64,000 nucleotides of DNA from Xiphydria camelus (lineage: Eukaryota; Arthropoda; Insecta; Hymenoptera; Xiphydriidae). The stretch is taken from contig OY783200.1 in assembly GCA_963678675.1 (NCBI GenBank), positions 13,642,890-13,706,889 of the forward strand, given 5' to 3'. Under the pieces are notes generated by a model. The model made no database searches. It saw only the letters and a program-made list of their open reading frames with translations, and was not told the origin of the DNA. The position numbers were made by a program, and so were the translations under genes. The first letter of the stretch is position 1. Each line of letters opens with the position of its first letter. Shown piece by piece: positions 1 to 9,020 of the stretch.

Positions 1-296
1 CTAAAACTACAAAATTGAAAAAAAAACGCTTAACTGAGCAGCAAAAACCAAACCAAAATCAGTTTTGTTAATGGTAGACCAGCCCGAAACATAAACTGAA
101 GTCAGATTTCAATACCCAATTTAGTGATTTACTGTGTTATTGGTGGTACCTCTACTAACCGCTAATTGTTCTAATTCTATTGTTCTAATAAGTATAATAT
201 ATGGGCCTTGGTTCCATTTGTTACATCGATGCATCGATACATCGACATTTTAAACATCGATGAAAAACATTGACTCCTTTATAATAGAAAATAGAA
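1..296. other. AT-rich intergenic sequence, nothing recognised
   Basis: No coding frame or paired terminal repeat is visible. A short run of overlapping ATCGAT-containing words lies at about 225-262. The recognisable relic starts immediately downstream at about 297. Confidence 0.4.
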
Positions 297-2007
297 GAGT
301 TTAGCGGAATCCCATTAAGCACAACGGAGCAGCATGTGGATATGCGGCCAACGCGTGTTACACGTGATCAGAATGATGTAGCAAAGATTGCAGAATGGTT
401 ATCGCAACACAATCCGTTTCCGCAAGTCGATAGTTTACTCACCATCAACAGTGGTGTGTCTCTCTCGTTGGTGTTAAAATATTAAACTACCATATGGCAC
501 AAGAAATTGGTGCATCAGCTATGGCAAAAACTGTGGGGAATAATTTTGGTTCAATAAAATTTAAACGTAAAGGTGCAGTTCTTTCCTTAGGAGCAGCTAA
601 AAGCAGTATCAAAGTTGGAAATAATCCTATATCTATCACAATCCCCTGTTATTATTTCAAAGAATCTGTATCGCCAAAAAAAGTGACGAGGAATTAAAAA
701 GTTATTTTCAGTTTGAACTCGCCCCATATCCCCCATCGTTTATTAATGAGGATGGCATGCGAAAGGGCGCGAAATCGTCACTATTTAAGGCATTTTCCCC
801 AGTAAACCAGCCTTTACGACCGGATAACAACATTTTACATGTTTTTGACGGCGGTAGTTTGTTGCATCGAGTGGTATGGGAAGCCAAAGATTCGTATCAA
901 CAAATTTGCATAAACTACATTCAATATGTCCAAAGGCACTATGGCCATAACGCAGTTGTAGTTTTTGACGGTTATCCAGCGGATGCAGATAGCCGTAATA
1001 CGAAAAGTGCAGAAAGATATCGACGCTTTAGAGCACATGTATCCACCAATATAATTTTCGAGGACGCAATGATTCTACCTGTTTCGCAAGAACAATTCTT
1101 ATCGAGCGATAATAACAAAAGAAATTTAATTTCCATGTTAATTTCAAAGTTTAAAGAACATAATTACACAGCAAAGCAGGCAGTAGAAGACGCGGATGTG
1201 CTCATTATTCAGAAAGCCATCGACATGTCATTGTCTTTTGCGCGTGTTTTTGTTGTCGGAGATGATATCGATTTATTAGTTCTATTAACCGTAAAGGCAA
1301 GAGACCAGGATTATATAAGGAAGCTGTTGCAAAGAATATTTTATTTTTACATGTCATTAGTGGTTGTGATACCACATCTGCCATTTTTAACCAAGGAAAA
1401 TTAAAGTTCTTCAATCTCCTGGATAGAAACGACTCATTGCTTGAGACTATAGCAATTTTCCAAGAACTCGAAACAGATGTGAATGCTCTCGTTGCAACCG
1501 GAGAAGCGTTTTTATTAGCACTATATGGCGGATCATTTGAAAAGGGCACATTGGATTTGCTTCGATACCAGCATTTTACCAAGTCTGTGTCCAAGAAGAA
1601 ATTTAATCTTGCGTCCCTACCACCCACAAGCGATGCTGCAAAACAGCATTGTCTACAAGTTTATTACTAAGTTGCTATGTGGTGTGGCAGAGAAAAAGAT
1701 CCTGAGCAATACAGAAAACTGAGAACGGGCTCGATGCTGTTCGGGCTACGTCAGAAGCAGCCCCAGACGCCATTTTAAAATCAATATCCTGCAAATGTAA
1801 TCCTCCTCAGTGCTGTGTTTAAATTGTAACGGCACAGCATGTGAAAACACTCCTAATTTGGTAGTTGATTCCGATCCTGAAGACCCAAATGAGGATGATG
1901 ATGACTTTAATTCGTTGGAGTGGATATTGGAGGAGACAAAAGATATACAAGATTTGACAGATAGCGAACAAAATAAGCCACGAACATCCGATAGTACAAA
2001 GCGATAA
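297..2007 (+). pseudogene. 5'-truncated relic of the PIN-nuclease/transposase element (copy A)
   Basis: Translation in shifting frames follows the C-terminal half of the large gene at 48.7-53.5 kb. It starts at the GI...QHVD block just after that gene's transposase domain and continues through a PIN-like nuclease (757-1404). Visible PIN motifs are an Asp-Gly-Gly strand (VFDGG, about 841), VVFDGY (about 958), EDADVLI (about 1188) and GDDIDLLVL (about 1260). The CDTTSA block near 1365 is in another frame. A helical region (1437-1670), a degraded Cys cluster near 1795-1850 and an acidic tail (1860-2007) follow. The element's N-terminal zinc modules and transposase are absent upstream. At least four frame changes or stops (near 484, 693, 1404 and 1670) make it a pseudogene. 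Divergence from the 48.7-kb copy is large, so they are different families of one superfamily rather than a recent duplicate. Confidence 0.75.
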
Positions 2008-2644
2008 AAAATATGCATGTAAGGTTGAATTGTGGGATAGGACTTTTGGGGGCCCCACGTTAAAAAAAACGCGCCGCTCAACTCTACCTCCTGGGTGGTG
2101 TCGAAATGAGTTGATAGCTTATTATTATTTTACTGCACTAAACAACTTTAGGTAGGTTAATTTATACATATTATGTAAAAAATAACATGTAAATGCAGCT
2201 TATACGGGATTTTTAAAAATTCACCCCACTGTTCGGTCCTGTAACTCGGAAACTATTAGCCTGACAAAAAACTCAAGATAGCGATTTTATAGCAAAATTT
2301 ATTCTCTTCAATTTCTTTCTAAACATATTTTTTCGAAAACTTACAAGAACCGAGATATAAACTAAAAACTGATTTTGGCCGCCATTTTTTCAAGATGGCG
2401 GCGCGAGCGGCGGTTACACGAGATCGCAAACTTAAGTGCATGTTAAGGACCTCCAAGTTTACATTCCTACCAAGTTTCAAAACTCCACGACCTTTTGCAA
2501 GCAAAAATGTATCTAATGACTGGCCTATTAACTTAAATGTAGTTTACAGCAGTTTAAGCAGAGCTTAAACTTTCGTGCAACAGACTTATCTTCTTAAGCT
2601 TCATTTAGTCTGAAAAAGTAGGTTTGTGCAACCGGGCCTCAGAG
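2008..2644. other. Probable 3' untranslated tail of copy A
   Basis: No coding potential. It holds AT-rich sequence and, at 2380-2405, a short self-complementary GCCGCCATTTTT / AAGATGGCGGCG motif. A similar phrase style (aactcgg..., ccgattttgg) occurs behind the 48.7-53.5 kb copy near 54250-54290, which suggests shared 3' sequence. This is inference only. Confidence 0.3.
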
Positions 2645-2668
2645 TAGGGGAGATTGACCTAACTCCGA

Positions 2669-2691
2669 CCCCCCCCCCCCCCCCCCCCCCC
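2669..2691. repeat. Poly-C homopolymer (23 bases)
   Basis: An uninterrupted run of C directly following the left TIR of the pogo-like element. The TIR motif itself ends in a short C run, so slippage expansion is the simplest origin. Confidence 0.95.
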
Positions 2692-3223
2692 AGCAACAAT
2701 GTAGTGAATGTATCATGTTCAAATCGCTTATGCTGTCCTATGCGCATTATGTTTACAACTATTTGGATGTTGGTAGTCATATTCTAAGGTGAGTTGTAGT
2801 TGAGTTTTAAAGAAAAACGTATTTCTTGCGATCGCGAGATTCATTTTTGGTGTTCATTCGAATCCAGCTGGGAATTTCTTCTCTTCGCGTTCAAGCAAGA
2901 AGGTAAGTGTTTTGGAAAGTTAATATCCGTATTTTTCCGAAGGACAAGAAATGAATCGAGAAAATCAGCGAATTCTAATTTAAATTTCCACATTTCGAGC
3001 AAAAAAGACGCTGTGGCCTAACTCCGACCTCCAAATAGTGGCCTAACTCCGACCCCCCTTTTTGCGCTATATTTCATTCTATTAATCTAGCATTTTGATA
3101 ACTTAAACTCCGAACATCACCTCTCCTGTTCGAATAGGTTATGTTGAACGTAATTTTAATGAGAAAATGTACCTATAAATGGACTGAGTTTCTAATCATT
3201 TATTGAAGTAGCGCTGCTGCAAC

Positions 3224-3568
3224 TTGTGCCGGAAATTTTTTCGTAGTTCCACTGTCTGTTTTCCATTAGAAATCGGCCAAATCACTTCAGCTGAACGTGG
3301 CAGTTTGGTTACACTTCTTTTGACTGTTTCTGCAATGGGAATGCGTGCGCTACCTTACTTCGTTTTCCCGCGAGTACGATTTCAACCGCATGTTCTCAAT
3401 GGTGGTCCTCCCGGCTCATTTGGCGGTGCAAAGCCGTTTGGGTGGATCAATGCAGATTTGTTCTTACATTTCCTACAATGTTTTCAAGCGTTCACTAGAT
3501 GCAGTTTCACGAATCCGCTCCTACTTCTTTTGAATAATCATGAATCAAATCGATCTTTGCCAGCCTAA
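3224..3568 (+). pseudogene. Pogo/Tigger-type DDE transposase fragment
   Basis: An open stretch of about 114 codons shows the signature run of the pogo DDE_1 domain: ITSAERGSLVT, then FVFPRV, a GGPPGS loop, a GWINADLFLHFL helix and a final LLLLNNHES strand. In active relatives the last strand is L-x-LDNHxSH, where D is the second catalytic aspartate. Here it reads NNHES, so the catalytic Asp is replaced by Asn and the following His/Ser context is altered. Neither the N-terminal helix-turn-helix nor the C-terminal third (PPHTSHxLQPLD block) follows. The frame runs straight into the tandem repeat at 3571. It lies inside the TIR pair 2647-4499, so it is most likely that element's own degraded transposase. 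Confidence 0.8.
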
Positions 3569-3570
3569 AG

Positions 3571-3790
3571 CCGCGTATACACCTAGCGAATCTGTTCGGC
3601 CGAACACCAGCGAACGCGCGCATTCGCCAAGTGTGTACGCTTCAGCGAACGTACGCGAACGAATTTGTGCGTGTTCGCCACGTACACACCTAGCGAATCT
3701 GTTCGGCCAAACACCAGCGAACGCGTGCATTCGCCAAGTGTGTACGTTGCAGCAAACACTCGCAAACGTTCGGCAATGCATTCATTCGCG
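3571..3790. repeat. Two-copy tandem repeat, period about 107 bp, each unit self-complementary
   Basis: The word TAGCGAATCTGTTCGGCC occurs at 3584 and again at about 3691, followed each time by acaccagcgaacgcg and cattcgccaagtgtgtacg. Each unit also pairs with itself (cgtacacac...gtgtgtacg), giving open frames on both strands that are artefacts of the repeat. The internal gcgaac words give it a MITE-like look. It sits inside the pogo-like element. Confidence 0.8.
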
Positions 3791-4501
3791 ATCGCCAATG
3801 TTCGCCGGTCTGGCGGTAAACCAGCGAACATCAAAAGATATTTGCTCGAAATTCAAGGTCTAGAGGACCCTGAAAGGTACTAACTGCCGCCCATTGGCGA
3901 CGGCCACGGAAAGTTAAGTGCTCTATAGTACGCATTACTTTGCATGTGAGGCATTACTTTACCATTCTGAAGGACTCTATTTTTGCGACGTCTTGATAAT
4001 AATGTTGGTGTGTTTGTTGATACATTGATTCCCGTTGTGACAAACGCGTGCTGCAAATGCGCTCGCGACCACGGAACTTTTCAGCAAGGGTAACGCACCT
4101 TTCTCGAAAGACTATTTACCGGATGGACCGGACCGGATACCGGTGGATTAAAATTTTGACTAATTTATGCTCTAAAATTCACCACTGTATGAAATAAATG
4201 ACTTCTTTATTCTTGAATTTGTACTATTTAAAAAAACAACTATTTTTCACGTATCATTGTGTCCTGATAATTAAAGAAGGGGGGTCGGAGTTAGGCCATG
4301 GTTTTTGAACATGTCGAAAATGGAGTGTTTTACGTATTGGTTTCGATGTTTATAAAAAGAACATACAATTTTTTCTCTACAGCAGAAAGTTGCTAATATA
4401 AATTCCCTTAAAATGATCTATTTTTCAAAAGAATCTGTCAGTTTTTACGCCCGGTGCGGGCCAAACTATTTGGGGAGTTAGAGTTAGGCCACTCTCCCCT
4501 A

Positions 4502-4712
4502 CACCCAGTGTCACGGATTCTGCTTCTGGTGACTTTTGCAAAATGTCATTTTTAAGGTACTATCCAATGAACAAGTAATTTTCATGCTTTCTTTAACTAC
4601 AGCGCCATTTATCCTGGCTAATGAAAGCATTATAATTAATTGATCAAGGTTAGTATGTTTAAAACTGACATTTTGCAAAAGTCACCAGAAGCAGAATCCG
4701 TGACGCTGGGTG
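4502..4712. mobile_element. 211-bp MITE with about 50-bp TIRs, TA duplication
   Basis: CACCCAGTGTCACGGATTCT at 4502 is matched by the reverse complement ending at 4712 (...CCGTGACGCTGGGTG). The match continues through CTTCTGGTGACTTTTGCAAA on each arm. TA lies on both sides (4500-4501, 4713-4714). The left TA is also the right-hand TA of the pogo-like element, so the two elements abut at a single TA. Confidence 0.85.
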
Positions 4713-4905
4713 TATGGTATGTCCGCAATCAAAGAGGACCCTTCAGAACTGCGAATTTTGCATGAGCATCCCTGTGTGCGGTACCGCTCTGGGTTTCCTC
4801 ATTCAATAGAATCACTGGAGAAGCGTGAATGCGCATGCGTAGTATCCGCGGGTGTGGCGTGTCGTCTGCGAGTGCAGTTCGGTTTCGGTGTGATTTTTTG
4901 GTTAA

Positions 4906-5072
4906 GGAAGTGTTATTAGGCTAAGGAGGCGTCGATATTTAACCCGAGAGGCGAGTTACATATTAATCTCCTCGTAGGCTCTTACTTCCAAGAGCTTCCT
5001 CGCGGCAACTTTCTGATTAATAACTCGCGCTCGGGTTAAATAACGACGCCTCCTTAACCTAATAACACTTCC
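4906..5072. mobile_element. 167-bp piggyBac-type MITE, TTAA duplication proven by an empty site
   Basis: Arms GGAAGTGTTATTAGGCTAAG (4906) and its near reverse complement (ends 5072) form TIRs of about 45 bp. TTAA flanks both ends (4902-4905 and 5073-5076). The right TIR of the host element (near 6640) retains one uninterrupted TTAA at the corresponding place. This shows that a single TTAA became two on insertion, as is typical of piggyBac-superfamily transposition. Confidence 0.85.
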
Positions 5073-5112
5073 TTAATGTAGTTGGACCGCTATAGCACTT
5101 TTCGAGCAATTT

Positions 5113-5415
5113 TTTAAAAATTTTATCAGATTTTAGATTATAAAAAGATTTATAACTTTTCCTTATGAATAAAATCATTCTGACGTTTAGAAATAGAGAT
5201 TCGGTTTTTATTTCTCCATTGAAATCAATGAGACAGGGCCGTGTGAAGCCTCCGCAGTCGCATGCATGCGTGCGTGCGCGCGGCGTATTACGGCCCTGTC
5301 TCATTGATTTCAATGGAGAAGTAAAAACCGAATATCTATTTCTAAACGTCAGAATGATTTCATTCATAAGAATAAGTTATCAGTTTTTTATAGTTTAAAA
5401 TCTGACAAAATTTTT
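5113..5415. repeat. Hairpin repeat of about 300 bp
   Basis: Long inverted arms: ATTCTGACGTTTAGAAATAG...CTCCATTGAAATCAATGAGA at 5176-5235 is repeated in reverse complement at 5290-5360. The outer arms (TTTTATCAGATTTTAGA and its complement) extend it to about 5113-5415. The loop (5240-5290) is rich in alternating GCATGCATGCGTGCGTGCGC, which could adopt Z-form DNA. Open frames on both strands here are mirror images of each other. Confidence 0.75.
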
Positions 5416-5559
5416 GATGTGTAAACATCTATGCTATGGCTCTGCGGTAGGACCTTCCTGGGAAACTGAGCGTCAGACGTAAGCCATGTAGATGTGACTG
5501 CGTCAGTGTGTGTGTGGCGCTACTGCGCATACTACTCGCGCAAGCTGGATTATTTCAAC

Positions 5560-6427
5560 GGGAAAATATTTTAGAGAAAAATGTTTAATACAAAACTAAG
5601 GATTTTCCCTTGGCTACCCAGTGGTCGTATTGGATTTGACCTTGACCGTGACTTTTAAGGTAATATCAAATGCCTTCCTAAACCGTTCATCTGATTGCGA
5701 TGAAACTTTGGGGAATGGTTGGACGCATGCCCGCGAAGGTTTCTGAGTTAGTAAATCTGATAAAAGGTGTTCAAAAAGTACCGGTGCGGATGATTATTAT
5801 GCCTTCCTAAACCGTTCATCCGATTGCGACGAAAATTTGGGAAACAGTTGGACGCATATCCGCGAAGGTTTGAGTTAGTAAATCGTATACAGGATGTTCA
5901 AAAAGTACCGATACGGATTATTATTATGCCTTCCTAAACCGTTCATCCGATTGCGATGAAAAGTTGGGACATGGTTGGACGCATGCCCGCGAAGGTTTCT
6001 GAGTTAGTAAATCTTATACAGGGTGTTCAAAAAGTACCGGTACGGATGATTATTATGCCTTCCTAAACCGTTCATCCGATTGCGATGAAAATTTGGGGAA
6101 CAGTTGGACGCATATCCGCGAAGGTTTCTGAGTTAGTAAATCTTATACAGGGTGTTCAAAAAGTCGAACTATACTTGACCTAAATTTGACCTCCGCTGAC
6201 AATAAAGGTAACATGAAAAAAATGGTCATGGACACATTTGAATGTGAAAAAAAGTTAATTAGTCCTTGATATAACCTTGAAGGTCATGGTCAAGGTCAAA
6301 TCTAATATGACCATTGCGTAGCCCGGGAAAAATACTAAAAGTTTTGTATTAAAAATGTATTTAAACAATGGTGGACGGACAAAATCAATCCACAATCTAC
6401 CCGTGCGAAGCCGGGACGGGCTGCTAG
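5560..6427 (+). mobile_element. Helitron-like non-autonomous element (3' end recognisable)
   Basis: The segment ends with a GC-rich hairpin (CCCGTGCGAAGCCGGGACGG, 6410 region) followed by CTGCTAGT. That is the arrangement expected at Helitron 3' termini: a short hairpin, then CTAG with T downstream (CTAG 6424-6427, T 6428). The 5' TC end could not be placed. The beginning given here is where inverted similarity starts (the proline-like ttgaccttgaccgtgac words near 5635 pair with words near 6280). The body contains the 128-bp tandem array. Confidence 0.5.
5671..6164. repeat. Four tandem copies of a ~128-bp repeat
   Basis: Units begin at about 5671, 5800, 5927 and 6056, each opening with TGCCTTCCTAAACCGTTCAT and closing with a caaaaagtaccggtacgg word. 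Copies differ by a few substitutions and small indels. Units are contiguous with no unique spacers, so this is a minisatellite inside the Helitron-like element and not a CRISPR array. Confidence 0.9.
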
Positions 6428-6889
6428 TAAGTTATAAATCTAATATAATAATAATAAATATTTTATTATAGAAAAAATTTAACTTCTTTATGTCGAACTA
6501 CGACGTCATATTCCTCAATTAAATTCGGACCGCAGATAATTGTAAGATGTTTACACATCCTCCGTGAGTACAACGGCACTCACACCTTTTTTTAAAAACT
6601 GCTCGAAAAGTGCTATAGCGGTCCAACTACATTAACCAAAAAATGACACCGAACCCGAACTGCACTCGCAGATGACACGATACACCCGCGGATGACCACG
6701 CATGCGCATTCACACTTCTCGTAGTCGTGCTAAACTATTCTCAAAAGTTTTACCAAGTTAGAAATATTATTGTAATCATCTTCGTATCTCTTTCCTCACA
6801 GATAGGCCATGTTCCACAGCCGATCACGCACCGAAGAAATATTGATGGGTATCGTGAAAATCGGTTCTTCTGAGAGCCACAAATTCTTA

Positions 6890-7110
6890 TGCTAGCCGAG
6901 GAGACCCGAGCGCGAGACATGCCGAGGCGAGACGCCCCGAGACGCGAGACCGAGAGCACCGTGTACACCCCCCACTTACGCTCTCCCTTCCTTTAACTCG
7001 TGTTGGAGACCGCTTCTAGACTGAGCGCTCCGAGGACGAGGCGAGAACACCAGGTACACTCTCGCTCTCGCCTGGTCTCGGGTCTCCTCGGCGAGCGTGT
7101 ACTGCTAGCA
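6890..7110. repeat. GC-rich hairpin MITE candidate
   Basis: GCTAGCCGAGGAGACCCGAG (6891) pairs with CTCGGGTCTCCTCGGC...GCTAGCA (7076-7110). The interior is built of gagacccgag/gcgagac words. A TIR element of about 220 bp is the simplest reading. No duplication could be assigned. Confidence 0.5.
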
Positions 7111-8120
7111 TTACGTAGAGATATCTATTGGTAGAAATGCTGAAATAAGAGTGCACCCTCTCTCCTTCCCGCTAACCAATACATACCTCGCGATGATATC
7201 ACGAGATATTAATTAGAATTGAAAACTATATTGAAACATTAATTTATTAAAAATTTTAGAAAATGATACAATGTACACACAAGGATGCAAAAAACAAAAT
7301 CAGTCTTGTAAAAATATAGGTAGAAACAATAAATTTAGGAGAAAACATTAGTAAAAATTAGAGTTAACAAATGACACAAAGCATATATAAATATGAGTAG
7401 AATTATAATGAGAAAAGAAAATGTAGATAGTAGAAAAGATTGAAAAAGAACAACTATACACACTATTGTGAGAATAATTGTGTCATTGGCACATTCCAAA
7501 AAATATGCTTCAACGACGTTAGCATATTCTTATCGAGCGGCGGATGCAGTTATCCAGGAGTCTCCTGTAGATGCTGTGCAATGTCTTTAGAGACGACTGT
7601 ACCGGTTTGCACAGTTTTGCCATGTAGCTTGCGAGGTGCCTGGATTCCGCAATTCCTCCATCAAATCTAAAACACAAATTTGACATAGTATTGTCCATGA
7701 AATACTAATTCTTCTTTCTTTTCAGAACAGAGGTGATCTTAACCCTCGAGAGCGGGCGCGCCCTGTATTATTTCGTGAGTGGGCGCGTGGTTCAAATATG
7801 CTACCAGCTGTAAATTATAGTTTTAGAACAGCTTTAACATTTTTTTCAGTGACTTATAAGTAAATAGTATAAATAAAGTCTTAGGAAATAGTTTAGCATA
7901 TTTATTAAACGTATATTTTATATAGAAAACACAAGTACTGTATTCATTATCCAGAGGGATTACGGCAACCTTTTCTGTAATGAAAAAATCCTCTATATCT
8001 CTCTCGGAAGTCCTGAATATCGTTGACAAGATCTATCGTGTACGGTCTATCGAAGTAGATTGACTCTCTATATCTTCCTAAGAGAGGTTGTGATGCGACG
8101 GTGGTTGTAGGTAGCGTTGT
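7111..8120. other. AT-rich region, mostly unassigned
   Basis: No confident gene. A TTAA followed by CCCTCGAGAGCGGGCGCG at 7739 resembles a lone piggyBac-type terminus, but no partner end was found. Minus-strand sequence 7823-8029 immediately downstream of the Polinton capsid gene could be a remnant of the next Polinton gene; it is not recognisable. Confidence 0.3.
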
Positions 8121-8955
8121 TTAACCGTTGAAATCCACCATAAATTGTCGCGATGCATCAATTTCTATGACGTTCTCGTATTCAGCATAAATAATACAGT
8201 TCACCGTTGATTGTAGGGCTTCCCTGAAACGTACTTCAAATCTGACGCTTCCATGCTTGATTAAATTCGGGTAGGAATTTTAATTTGTCAAGAGATCGGA
8301 TGTCAAATAGAAAGTAAACGTAGCCGTGAGGATAGTTTTGTCGTAGGATACAGTTGCCGTGATCGAGGAAATGTGTTCCAGTTCCTGAGTAGAGTATGTG
8401 ATAAGGCTCCATGTATAATCCATCTTTTGTAAATATAGGCTGCAGGGGTTTGAACGGTATCTGCGTACCGTCGACGTAGTGCGACAAATGGTTTATACTA
8501 TAATGTTGAAAGTTGAAGGAATTCAAGGAGCCGTCGCCGTTGAATATTTTATTTTCGACAAATCCGAGGATAATTCGTTTCGGTAATTGACCAAGAATAA
8601 CGTTGTCCAGCGTTTCGCCATGCAGGTTGCTATGCATGGTTATGGCTTTCACTTCGTCACGCGTTAACAAAATGTTTTGCTATCGTTTCAGAGAGTGCTC
8701 GAACATGCGCCGAAAATATAGCTGGATTAACTTTGACGCGATGATCCAGAAGGGTAGTCTCTAGGATGCGCACTTGCATCTTATTTGTTGAACCCATGTG
8801 ACAAGAAGAGTACCGTTTTCGAACGATTCGTAAACACACTTCTACACCCTTGATCAGGAATCTGTCCTGGTTGAAGACATCTAGTGCAGATGACCGAGAT
8901 CTATTGTTTTTTTCTAAAACCCGCTACTTGACGGCAGTGTTTGAGACTCGTGTTC
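8121..8955 (-). pseudogene. Polinton major capsid protein, C-terminal part (F54H12.2-like)
   Basis: Read on the minus strand, this is the second half of the double-jelly-roll-type capsid protein of Polinton/Maverick elements, often annotated in insects as F54H12.2-like. Recognisable blocks are a FNQDRF motif near 8860, VRILETTLL near 8755, HGETLDNVILGQLPKRIILG near 8600, HYVDGTQIPFKPLQP near 8470, and a C-terminal YENVIEIDASRQ block ending in a stop at 8121-8123. Frameshifts occur near 8655-8670, 8865 and around 8240. The first half of the gene lies at 14084-14553. The gap between the halves is exactly the Gypsy insertion 8960-14083, and the tetranucleotide GTAT (8956-8959, 14084-14087) is duplicated at the break. 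The gene is therefore both inserted into and independently decayed. Confidence 0.85.
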
Positions 8956-8959
8956 GTAT

Positions 8960-9020
8960 TGTGGGTTGGATAATCAAACACCAAAGACTGTTTATTATAC
9001 AATATACAATCTGGCTTCGG
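8960..9020 (-). repeat. 3' LTR remnant of the Gypsy element
   Basis: Matches the last 60 bp of the LTR at 13959-14083 with about three differences (attgtatattgtataataaa...). It ends CCCACA at 8960 and is followed by the GTAT duplication. The 5' half of the LTR is deleted. Confidence 0.85.

Larger units (their letters stand above)
2647..4499 (+). mobile_element. Pogo-like DNA transposon, non-autonomous relic, TA duplication
   Basis: Inverted termini are visible: GGGGAGATTGACCTAACTCC at the left (2647) pairs with the reverse complement of the right end (4470-4499), and TA flanks both sides (2645-2646 and 4500-4501). The TIR motif GTGGCCTAACTCCGACC recurs internally at about 3012-3030 and 3040-3055, and inverted at about 4281-4300. 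That pattern fits subterminal transposase-binding repeats. The only coding trace is a pogo-type DDE fragment (3224-3568). The element also contains a 23-base C run (2669-2691) and the tandem repeat at 3571-3790. Confidence 0.75.
4818..6720. mobile_element. TIR element (about 1.9 kb) carrying nested insertions
   Basis: The sequence from 4818 (gagaagcgtgaatgcgcatg) to about 5112, with a MITE removed, is matched in reverse complement by 6585-6720. The arms share ATCCGCGGGTGT, TCTGCGAGTGCAGTTCGG and TAGTTGGACCGCTATAGCAC. The right arm is uninterrupted and acts as an internal control for the insertion in the left arm. No coding sequence of its own is visible. The interior holds a hairpin repeat and a Helitron-like segment. 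The exact tips and duplication could not be fixed. Confidence 0.7.

Noticed and set aside
3540..3883. Overlapping open frames on both strands (Arg/Ser/Thr-rich)
   Set aside because: They arise from the tandem, self-complementary repeat at 3571-3790 and mirror each other.
5671..6164. CRISPR-like regular repeat array
   Set aside because: Repeats are contiguous, 128 bp long, with no unique spacers, in a eukaryotic transposon.
7739..7800. piggyBac element starting at TTAA CCCTCGAGAG
   Set aside because: No matching opposite end or transposase; left as a possible solo terminus only.
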